DNA from: Candidatus Sumerlaeota bacterium
GTDB taxonomy: Bacteria; Sumerlaeota; T1SED10-198M
DNA length: 5,104 nucleotides
Direction: 5' to 3'
Assembly: GCA_003554345.1 (NCBI GenBank)
Contig: PWGE01000219.1
Coordinates: 1 to 5,104 of the forward strand
Shown here: in pieces, positions 1 to 5,074 of the stretch
Layout: the number at the start of each line of letters is the position of its first letter
How positions within the stretch are numbered: position 1 is the first letter of the stretch
Made by a program: the position numbers and the translations under genes
The notes under the pieces: model-generated
Told to the model about the DNA's origin: nothing
Database searches by the model: none
Seen by the model: the letters and a program-made list of their open reading frames with translations, nothing else

Positions 1-237
1 ATGTTACATTTCAGCCAGGTGTTTCCCATACCTCCCGCTGCTATAAATTATCTGAAAAAGGCAGGTAAAACCATTATTGTTGAAAATAATTATGGCGGTC
101 AATTGAAAAAACTTCTCAAACTGTACGCCGATTTTGAAGTGGACCATGAGATATTGAAGTATAATGGACTGCCTTTTTCTGTTGAGGAGCTGTCTCTTCA
201 ACTGGATGAAATAATCGATGGAGGAAATGATTCATGA
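1..237 (+). CDS. korA: 2-oxoacid:ferredoxin oxidoreductase, alpha subunit, C-terminal fragment
   Basis: This is the last 78 residues of the alpha subunit of a 2-oxoacid:ferredoxin oxidoreductase, which oxidatively decarboxylates a 2-oxoacid to an acyl-CoA in the cytoplasm and passes electrons to ferredoxin. The reading frame is open from the first base, and the ATG at base 1 is most likely an internal Met, so the gene begins upstream of the window. Visible family features are the LHFSQVFPIP strand (residues 2-11), the VENNYGGQ motif (27-34) and the LKYNGLPFS segment near the end (52-60), all typical of the C-terminal domain of KorA/PorA alpha chains. The stop codon overlaps the start of the beta subunit by 4 nt. 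No separate gamma or delta gene follows the beta subunit, which would fit a gamma-alpha fusion upstream (inference). Substrate, 2-oxoglutarate, pyruvate or branched-chain, cannot be decided from this fragment. Confidence 0.88.
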   Translation: MLHFSQVFPIPPAAINYLKKAGKTIIVENNYGGQLKKLLKLYADFEVDHEILKYNGLPFSVEELSLQLDEIIDGGNDS

Positions 238-1094
238 GTCAAACAAAATACGATATGACAGGTATTGACATTGCATGGTGCCCAGGTTGTGGTAATTTTG
301 CTATCTTAAAGACTCTCAAGCAGACATTATATTCCCTGGAAATACCTTCGCAGGATCTGGTCATGGTTTCCGGAATAGGACAGGCGGCCAAGACCCCCCA
401 GTATATGAAGTGTCATTACTTTAATGGCCTGCATGGGAGGGCTTTGCCGGTGGCTACCGGTATTAAAGCAGCGAATCCGCAGTTGAAGGTGGTTGTGGAA
501 AGCGGTGATGGCTGTATGTATGGAGAAGGAGGAAATCATTTTCTTCATGCTGTGAGAAGAAATCCGGATATTACATGCCTGGTCCATAATAATATGATTT
601 ACGGCCTGACAAAAGGTCAGGCTTCACCGACCAGTGCCACAGGAATTCAGACTCCAGTGCAGGTACAGGGTAATCATCCTCGGCCCTTTAACCCTGTAAG
701 TGTGGCATTGTCACTGGGTGCGACTTTTGTCGCCCGGGCTTTTTCGGGAGATATAGAAAAAACTTCAAAGATTATGAGTGCTGCACTGCAGCATAGGGGT
801 TTTGCCCTGGTGGATATCTTCCAACCCTGTGTTACCTTTAATAAAGTTAATACCTATCAATGGTTTAAAAAGAATACCTATTACCTGCCTGATGATCACA
901 ACACAAAGGATCTTTCTGCTGCTTTTAAGGTGGCCATGGAAACGGACAGGTTCGGCCTGGGGATTCTCTACCAGGGGTCAGAAGAAGAAACTTTTGAGGA
1001 CGCTACCTGCGGCAGTAAGGATGACATTGCTCCCTGGCAGAGAAAAAGAGATATGAAAAAAGTAGAAAACCTGGTAGCATCTTACTCCTTATGA
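234..1094 (+). CDS. korB: 2-oxoacid:ferredoxin oxidoreductase, TPP-binding beta subunit
   Basis: This is the 286-residue catalytic beta subunit, partner of the alpha chain encoded just upstream. It binds thiamine pyrophosphate (TPP) and probably one [4Fe-4S] cluster. The N-terminal CPGCG motif (Cys16, Cys19) starts the cluster site. The TPP motif runs from GDG (91-93) to NN (119-120), followed by YGLTKGQASPTS (123-134). PCVTFN carries Cys199, the usual distal cluster ligand. Length and motif order fit the family. Two positions differ from the commonest pattern: GIGQ (Gln50) stands where many homologues have GIGC, and Cys94 follows GDG where Asp is common. Cys60 in the YMKCHYF stretch could be a substitute ligand. 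The ATG at 234 has a strong GGAGG site at 220-224, 9 nt upstream, and overlaps the alpha stop as ATGA. The symbol korB is by family; a pyruvate or other 2-oxoacid substrate is not excluded. Confidence 0.93.
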   Translation: MSQTKYDMTGIDIAWCPGCGNFAILKTLKQTLYSLEIPSQDLVMVSGIGQAAKTPQYMKCHYFNGLHGRALPVATGIKAANPQLKVVVESGDGCMYGEGGNHFLHAVRRNPDITCLVHNNMIYGLTKGQASPTSATGIQTPVQVQGNHPRPFNPVSVALSLGATFVARAFSGDIEKTSKIMSAALQHRGFALVDIFQPCVTFNKVNTYQWFKKNTYYLPDDHNTKDLSAAFKVAMETDRFGLGILYQGSEEETFEDATCGSKDDIAPWQRKRDMKKVENLVASYSL

Positions 1095-1528
1095 AGAAAT
1101 CATCCTGTTCACGGGAAGATATTCGCTTCCTTTTTATCAGGAAGGGCTATGAAAGAGATATTCTTCAGTTGTATTATCAGGAGAAATGGATAAAGCCTGA
1201 GGAACATGTATCTATACCGGATATCAGGAAGGTCATAGAGGGTTCATTTGCTTTTCTGGTAGCTGTAGATGGTTCCCGTGCGATTGGTATGGCGCGGGCT
1301 CTTTCTGATGGTTATAGTGATGCCTATATCCAGGACGTGGTGGTATGCAATGCCTATCAGGGATGCGGTATCGGAAAAAAACTGGTATCTCTTCTGGTGG
1401 AGTATTTAAAAAAAGAAGGTATTGACTGGATAGGTTTAGTGGCCAAACCGGGTACCCGGCAATTCTACAGGAAGCTGAATTTTGAGGTTTTGAAGGACCA
1501 TTATCCCATGCAGTTGAGAAAACAGTGA
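1091..1528 (+). CDS. GNAT family N-acetyltransferase
   Basis: This is a 145-residue single-domain GNAT protein, expected to transfer an acetyl group from acetyl-CoA to an amine. The acetyl-CoA pyrophosphate loop is QGCGIG (residues 90-95), matching Q/R-x-x-G-x-G/A, and it follows the AYIQDVVV strand that forms motif A. The C-terminal KPGTRQFYRKLNFE segment is the usual motif B region. No signal peptide or membrane segment is seen, so it is probably cytoplasmic. The substrate cannot be read from the sequence. The start overlaps the korB stop by 4 nt (ATGA) and has no recognisable Shine-Dalgarno sequence, so translation probably depends on coupling to korB. Its stop in turn overlaps the next start by 4 nt, placing it firmly inside the operon. 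Confidence 0.88.
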   Translation: MKKSSCSREDIRFLFIRKGYERDILQLYYQEKWIKPEEHVSIPDIRKVIEGSFAFLVAVDGSRAIGMARALSDGYSDAYIQDVVVCNAYQGCGIGKKLVSLLVEYLKKEGIDWIGLVAKPGTRQFYRKLNFEVLKDHYPMQLRKQ

Positions 1529-2424
1529 CAGATTTATTCAAACCCCTTACTTTAGAGGATCGACCTCTTTTTAATGATTATCTTTCCCGATATTCCGGTT
1601 ATCACAGTGAATACAATTTTGCCACTCTCTTTATCTGGAATAGCGTCTATCAATATAAATGGGCGATTATAGATAAGGCGCTGGTTATCTGGATATCCAC
1701 GCTGGATGTCCTTTTAATGCCTCTCGGGGTTTCTCTTACGGTTGAACGGTTAAAGGAGATTAGTGAACATTTCAGGGAAAAAGGCCATGATGTTCCCTTT
1801 ATCCTGGTTGAGCCTGCCGTGGTAGCTGAAATGCCGAAGATAAAAGAACATTTCAGTGTACGAAGAGAGAGGGAGTTAGCTGATTATATGTATAATACAG
1901 AGGACCTTGCTGAACTGAAGGGGCGCAAATACCAGAAAAAAAGGAATTTAATCAACCAGTTTGAGAGGAATTATCCTGAATATCACAGTAAAGAAATGGA
2001 TGAAAGCGTATTACATGAATACTGGCGCCTTGCAGAAAGATGGTGCCGGGAAACAGATTGTCATGAGGGTGACTTTGAAGAAGAGATGGCGGCATTGTCC
2101 AATGCCTTTAAGAATTTTCACGAACTTTCACTGGGTGGCGTCAATCTGTGTTCAGATGACCGGTTACTTGCTTTTTCTCTCTTCAGCAAGCAGAATCCCG
2201 AGATGTATACCGTTCACTTTGAAAAAACCGATCCACGAATAAAAGGAGTTGGCCAGGTTATTAACCGGGAAACTGCAAAGTACATTTTACATCATGATCC
2301 AGTCCCTTATATTAACAGGGAACAGGATCTGGGACGAGAAGGATTGCGTAAAGCAAAACGTTCTTATCATCCGGTCAGGATATATCAAACGGTACAATTG
2401 ATACCAAAACAAAAAATAGAATAA
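1525..2424 (+). CDS. DUF2156 / phosphatidylglycerol lysyltransferase C-terminal-like protein
   Basis: This 299-residue protein belongs to the DUF2156 family, related to the C-terminal catalytic domain of MprF-type phosphatidylglycerol lysyltransferases, which has a tandem acetyltransferase-like (GNAT) fold. Recognisable elements are the N-terminal SEYNFATLFIWN segment (28-39), the basic GRKYQKKRNLINQFE motif (133-147) and the C-terminal INREQDLGREGLRKAKRSYHP block (263-283). No transmembrane helices precede the domain, so unlike MprF it looks like a soluble protein. Stand-alone members are uncharacterised, and aminoacyl-tRNA-dependent transfer to a lipid or other amine acceptor is only an inference by homology. 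The start is GTG at 1525, overlapping the upstream acetyltransferase stop (GTGA). The N-terminus at this GTG matches where family members usually begin, but the Shine-Dalgarno sequence is weak, so coupling to the preceding gene is likely. Confidence 0.85.
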   Translation: MTDLFKPLTLEDRPLFNDYLSRYSGYHSEYNFATLFIWNSVYQYKWAIIDKALVIWISTLDVLLMPLGVSLTVERLKEISEHFREKGHDVPFILVEPAVVAEMPKIKEHFSVRRERELADYMYNTEDLAELKGRKYQKKRNLINQFERNYPEYHSKEMDESVLHEYWRLAERWCRETDCHEGDFEEEMAALSNAFKNFHELSLGGVNLCSDDRLLAFSLFSKQNPEMYTVHFEKTDPRIKGVGQVINRETAKYILHHDPVPYINREQDLGREGLRKAKRSYHPVRIYQTVQLIPKQKIE

Positions 2425-2428
2425 GGAG
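2423..2428 (+). promoter_or_regulatory. Ribosome binding site that fixes the sufC start
   Basis: AAGGAG lies 8 nt before the ATG at 2437, an ideal Shine-Dalgarno spacing. An in-frame GTG at 2428 overlaps the last base of this site and so cannot be served by it, which argues for the ATG. The site also overlaps the TAA stop of the DUF2156 gene. Confidence 0.85.
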
Positions 2429-2436
2429 TGTCACGT

Positions 2437-3168
2437 ATGGGCATATTACAGGTGAAAGATGTCTCCCTGAAATTGGGGGACAAGAAGGTCCTGGAAAATC
2501 TTTCGATTGATTTCTGGGAGGGACATATCCATGCAGTCGTGGGACCAAATGGCGCCGGCAAATCTTCTCTTGCCTATGCCATGATGGGCTTACCTGAATA
2601 CCGCAACCATGAAGGAGATATTGTGATCGAAGGTTCTTCCATCAAATCCCTGCCTGTTGATGAAAGGGCCCGGCTGGGCATGTCGTTAGCCTGGCAGGAG
2701 CCAGCCCGCTATGAAGGCTTAAAGGTGGATACTTTTCTTAAAGCCGGTAGTCGGGGAAGTAGCCGGACCACTGATGAAGCTCTGGATATGGTGGGGCTGG
2801 AACCTGAAGTCTATAAATACCGGGCTGTGGATAAAACCCTGAGTGGGGGAGAAAGAAAACGTATTGAACTTGCTTCCATCCTGATGATGCAGCCTCGTAT
2901 TTTCCTCATGGATGAACCCGACTCCGGCATAGATATGTCGGCACTGCAGAAAATTTTTGAAGTTATTTCCATGCTGAAAAAACAGAACACGACCGTTATT
3001 CTTATCACCCACAGCCTTGAAGTGCTGCGCCATGCAGAGCATGCTTTTCTCATGTGTCATGGAAAGTTGATAGATAAGGGAACAGCCGATAAAATTATTT
3101 ATTACTTTGAAAATAACTGTCTGCCCTGTGATCACCAGAATCAACCACTGGAGGAAGAAATATCATGA
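2437..3168 (+). CDS. sufC: Fe-S cluster assembly ATPase SufC/SmsC
   Basis: This is a 243-residue soluble ABC-type ATPase of the SufC family, which powers Fe-S cluster assembly on a SufB/SufD-type scaffold rather than moving a substrate across a membrane. The ATPase motifs are complete: Walker A GPNGAGKS (36-43), Q-loop around AWQEPARYEG (Gln87), signature LSGGERKR (135-142), Walker B IFLMDEP (155-161) followed by the DSGID variant of the D-loop typical of SufC (162-166), and the H-loop THS (His192). The C-terminus ends in a Cys228-x-x-Cys231-x-His233 cluster not present in Escherichia coli SufC as I recall it. The ATG at 2437 is preferred over an in-frame GTG at 2428 because of the AAGGAG at 2423-2428. 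The stop overlaps the scaffold gene start by 4 nt. The C-then-B order and the absence of sufS, sufD, sufE or sufU here fit the minimal SUF-like system (SMS). Confidence 0.93.
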   Translation: MGILQVKDVSLKLGDKKVLENLSIDFWEGHIHAVVGPNGAGKSSLAYAMMGLPEYRNHEGDIVIEGSSIKSLPVDERARLGMSLAWQEPARYEGLKVDTFLKAGSRGSSRTTDEALDMVGLEPEVYKYRAVDKTLSGGERKRIELASILMMQPRIFLMDEPDSGIDMSALQKIFEVISMLKKQNTTVILITHSLEVLRHAEHAFLMCHGKLIDKGTADKIIYYFENNCLPCDHQNQPLEEEIS

Positions 3169-4100
3169 GTACGAATAACTTTTTACAGGAAATTATAGAA
3201 TCACTGCCGGCGTCTCATCGTAATGTTATGGATAAGGATACCGCTCATCTGGTCATCCATCATAACGAAGTACTGGGTGCCCATCTTGTGCCGGGCCTGG
3301 ATGTTCAAGCAGAACCCATTGAAGATGGTGTCAATATTAAAATTCGGGTTGACAAGGGAACGGTTATTGAAAAGCCTGTACACATGTGTTTTGGTATGGT
3401 GCCTGAAGAAGGACTGCAAAAAATAATTATCAATGCTGTGATAGAAGAAGATGCTGCTATAGAGGTCCTTGCTCATTGTACCTTTCCTAATGCCATTGAT
3501 ATTACTCACCTCATGGATGCCACCATACATCTTGAAAGAAATGCCCGGTATTCTTACTTTGAGCGACATATTCACGGTATGAAGGGAGGCGTGAAGGTAG
3601 TACCCAAAGCAAAGGTGTATGTGGATGAGTATGCCCGTTTTAAAACGGAATTTGAGCTTATCAAGGGACTGGTGGGTGATATTGATATTTTTTATGAAGG
3701 ATTTGTCAAGCGCGAAGGTGTGATGGATATGATGGCTCGTATTTACGGCAGGGAAAATGATCGTATAAAAATCAATGAAACATGCCACCTGGAAGGAGAA
3801 TCGTCCCGGGGTGTTTTAACCTCGCATATTGCCTGCCGCGACCGGACAAATGCCAGTGTCTATAATACACTGACAGCCACCGCTCCTTTTGCCAGGGGGC
3901 ACGTGGACTGCAAAGAAATCGTACAGGAAAATGCCAGGGCAAAAGCTGTACCCATTGTAGAGGTGGCTCATCCTCAAGCCCATGTTACACACGAAGCAGC
4001 CCTGGGAAGTGTTGATTCCAAGCAGTTGCAGACTCTTATGAGCAGAGGGCTCACGGAAGATGAAGCAACTGAACTGATTATCCAGGGGTTATTGAATTAA
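3165..4100 (+). CDS. sufB: Short SufB/SufD-family Fe-S scaffold (SmsB-like)
   Basis: This 311-residue protein is the scaffold partner of the adjacent SufC-like ATPase and is predicted to build an Fe-S cluster in the cytoplasm. It has the beta-helix core and the diagnostic C-terminal block: VDCKEIV (Cys249), then VTHEAALG (His276, Glu277), then QLQTLMSRGLTEDEATELIIQG (roughly 288-309). Cys249 and the His-Glu pair sit 28 residues apart, almost the same spacing as Cys405, His433 and Glu434 of Escherichia coli SufB, so the assembly residues appear retained (alignment from memory). It is far shorter than E. coli SufB (about 495 residues) because the long N-terminal region is missing, as expected for SmsB of the minimal system. 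With no SufD in the window, it may form a homodimer. The start overlaps the sufC stop as ATGA and has GGAGG at 3150-3154, 10 nt upstream. Confidence 0.9.
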   Translation: MSTNNFLQEIIESLPASHRNVMDKDTAHLVIHHNEVLGAHLVPGLDVQAEPIEDGVNIKIRVDKGTVIEKPVHMCFGMVPEEGLQKIIINAVIEEDAAIEVLAHCTFPNAIDITHLMDATIHLERNARYSYFERHIHGMKGGVKVVPKAKVYVDEYARFKTEFELIKGLVGDIDIFYEGFVKREGVMDMMARIYGRENDRIKINETCHLEGESSRGVLTSHIACRDRTNASVYNTLTATAPFARGHVDCKEIVQENARAKAVPIVEVAHPQAHVTHEAALGSVDSKQLQTLMSRGLTEDEATELIIQGLLN

Positions 4101-4103
4101 ATT

Positions 4104-4688
4104 ATGACTGTTTTAAAAAAAATGCGGACCCCGGTTTTCTATGCCGAAGGATTGCCGGGCTCCATGAAGAGAGAGGATTATACTTTACGGATAAAGTGGG
4201 ACGATGGTACACAAACGGTCTCTTTTTCAGAAATTGAAGCAATGCCTCTGGTGACTGTGAATGCCCGTCTCACGTCGGTCAGTGGTTTTAGTGTACGAGC
4301 TGACTGGCAGGGTGTACGCTGGCCGGATTTTGCACGCCTCTGTAATATTCCCCGCTTTCCCTTTGTGGAATTTAAAAGCTGGTCTTTTTATACTTCTTGC
4401 CTGTCGTGGGAGGAACTGGAATATGAAAAAGTGCTTCTCTGCTATAAAGTGGGTGGCGAGTACCTGGAGAAAGAATATGGAGCACCGCTCCGCTTATTTG
4501 TTCCTCATCGCTGGGGGTACAAAAGCGTGAAGGGCCTGGCGGAAATACAACTCCTGGAAAAGTATCGTTCTGGCTACTGGGAAGAACGAGGATACAGTGA
4601 TAGCGCTTACATCGAACCAGGTACCACTTATGATGTGAATTCGGGTTCTTATAAGCCAATGAATGGGGGAGAGGTCACTGAATTTTAA
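4104..4688 (+). CDS. Cytoplasmic molybdopterin-domain protein (sulfite oxidase/YedY fold), Mo-ligand Cys replaced
   Basis: This 194-residue protein carries the oxidoreductase molybdopterin-binding domain found in sulfite oxidase and YedY/MsrP. Family landmarks are the W68-x-G-V region, the SFYTSC stretch (94-99), LLCYKVGGEYL (about 111-121), GAPLRLFVP (126-134), GYKSVKGL (138-145) and the GYWEERGYS segment near the end. The position of the molybdenum-ligating Cys, read from an ungapped match of SVSGFSV-(3)-WQGV to the C-V-x-x-W-S-(4)-W-x-G pattern, is Ser58 (codon TCG, 4275-4277). No Tat or Sec signal peptide is present, so unlike YedY it should be cytoplasmic. It begins 3 nt after the scaffold stop. 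Its Shine-Dalgarno is poor (AGGGG at 4084-4087, 16 nt away), suggesting coupling. It may be a redox enzyme with altered Mo coordination, a cofactor-binding or carrier protein, or a degenerate copy. The reaction is unknown. Confidence 0.85.
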   Translation: MTVLKKMRTPVFYAEGLPGSMKREDYTLRIKWDDGTQTVSFSEIEAMPLVTVNARLTSVSGFSVRADWQGVRWPDFARLCNIPRFPFVEFKSWSFYTSCLSWEELEYEKVLLCYKVGGEYLEKEYGAPLRLFVPHRWGYKSVKGLAEIQLLEKYRSGYWEERGYSDSAYIEPGTTYDVNSGSYKPMNGGEVTEF

Positions 4689-4780
4689 GCATCTTTTCGG
4701 GACAGTTGGGAAATTTTAGCCAGTTTAACAGAAGAAAAATTTTATTCGCTTGTGCGCTGGCGTGCGGAAGTCCTCTGAAA

Positions 4781-4790
4781 ATAGTACTAT
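4781..4790. repeat. 10-bp perfect palindrome
   Basis: ATAGTACTAT is self-complementary, and CTGA at 4775-4778 and TCAG at 4793-4796 add a second symmetric pair around it. There is no following T-run, so it is not a typical terminator. It could be a small protein-binding site or chance. Confidence 0.4.
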
Positions 4791-4793
4791 CCT

Positions 4794-4828
4794 CAGGAGT
4801 CAAAATGCAGGAGACAGGAGACAGAATG
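4794..4828. repeat. Tandem heptanucleotide run, five units
   Basis: Thirty-five bases divide exactly into five 7-nt units that all begin CA: units 1, 3 and 4 are CAGGAGT or CAGGAGA, and units 2 and 5 are CAAAATG and CAGAATG. It resembles short tandem heptamer repeats that occur in intergenic DNA of several bacterial groups, for instance the STRR repeats of cyanobacteria, although the unit here is different. The function is unknown. A degenerate relative may lie at 4936-4951. Confidence 0.7.
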
Positions 4829-4854
4829 GGAAAGAACAAAGAATAAGAATGTAT

Positions 4855-4881
4855 CACGCGAAGCTCGCCAAGCCCGCAAAG
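4855..4881 (-). repeat. Tandem 9-nt run, three units
   Basis: Twenty-seven bases split exactly into three 9-nt units with consensus CNCGCNAAG on the plus strand, equivalent to CTTNGCGNG on the minus strand. The first unit is CACGCGAAG. Six positions plus the leading C are invariant across the three units. It sits just inside the left end of the larger inverted repeat. I have an unverified impression that similar runs recur between genes in unrelated bacteria. The function is unknown. Confidence 0.65.
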
Positions 4882-4935
4882 TAATACCTTATAAGAAAAA
4901 ATAAAGAATATTGCAAATACGCCAGCGTGAACTTT

Positions 4936-4951
4936 CAGGAAGACAGAAAAT
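4936..4951. repeat. Possible degenerate heptamer-run relative
   Basis: CAGGAAGACAGAAAAT resembles the last 14 bases of the heptamer run (CAGGAGACAGAATG) with one or two inserted A residues. The match is short and A-rich, so chance is possible. Confidence 0.3.
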
Positions 4952-4979
4952 CAGCCCCGAAAAATATGATATTATCTTT

Positions 4980-5007
4980 ATTTCGTGTTCTTTTGTGCTT
5001 TTCGTAG
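4980..5007 (+). repeat. Degenerate 9-10-nt run, opposite orientation to 4855-4881
   Basis: Three units around TTTCGTGT, CTTTTGTGC and TTTTCGTAG are spaced 9-10 nt apart and share a T-rich start followed by a YGTR core. They resemble the minus-strand reading (CTTNGCGNG) of the run at 4855-4881, so the two runs face each other as inverted copies about 98 bp apart. This copy is more T-rich and less regular. Confidence 0.5.
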
Positions 5008-5040
5008 TTTATTCTTATCTGAAAATTGACTCTTCAAAGT

Positions 5041-5074
5041 ATGGTACAGGTTCCTAAAAAAACTTGTACTCCAT
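5041..5074. other. Stem-loop near window end
   Basis: GTACAGGTT (5044-5052) pairs with AACTTGTAC (5061-5069) through nine pairs including one G-U, leaving an 8-nt A-rich loop. ATG (5041-5043) and CAT (5072-5074) extend it across a 2-nt bulge. No T-run follows on either strand, so it is not a standard intrinsic terminator. It could belong to a leader RNA of a gene beyond the window, or be an operator or chance structure. Confidence 0.45.

Larger units (their letters stand above)
4843..5018. repeat. Imperfect inverted repeat of about 176 bp enclosing both 9-nt runs
   Basis: The outer ends ATAAGAAT (4843-4850) and ATTCTTAT (5011-5018) are perfect reverse complements. Moving inward, 4853-4884 and 4978-5008 pair discontinuously, for example ACG/CGT at 4856-4858 with 5003-5005 and AAGC/GCTT at 4861-4864 with 4997-5000. 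A competing 9-bp pair, AAATAAAGA (4899-4907) with TCTTTATTT (4975-4983), lies inside. This could be a small non-autonomous element, a structured RNA or a decayed repeat. No flanking target duplication was recognised. Confidence 0.5.

Noticed and set aside
2398-2422. TTGATA and TAGAAT as a promoter before sufC
   Set aside because: The spacer is only 13 nt, well short of the usual 16-18, and the region is the coding end of the previous gene.
2428-2436. In-frame GTG start for the SufC-like protein
   Set aside because: It overlaps the AAGGAG ribosome binding site, which is correctly spaced for the ATG at 2437.
2719-3144. Minus-strand 141-residue open frame opposite sufC
   Set aside because: It is antisense to the conserved ATPase motifs and resembles no family I recognise.
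3201-3788. Minus-strand 195-residue open frame opposite the scaffold gene
   Set aside because: It lies wholly inside the well-supported SufB-family gene, has no recognisable motif, and no promoter or ribosome binding site was evident.
4749-4767. Third copy of the 9-nt-type run
   Set aside because: CTTGTGCG and CTGGCGTG look similar to the run consensus, but the period is 8 and the match is too loose to call.
4675-4857. Minus-strand 60-residue open frame across the heptamer repeat
   Set aside because: Its sequence is produced by the CAGGAG repeats and AT-rich spacer, overlaps the end of the molybdopterin-domain gene, and has no recognisable domain.
4794-5007. CRISPR array
   Set aside because: The units are 7 and 9 nt, directly abutting, with no spacers or long identical repeats, and no cas gene is present.
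5026-5054. TTGACT as a -35 element near the window end
   Set aside because: No TATAAT-like hexamer sits 16-18 nt downstream.
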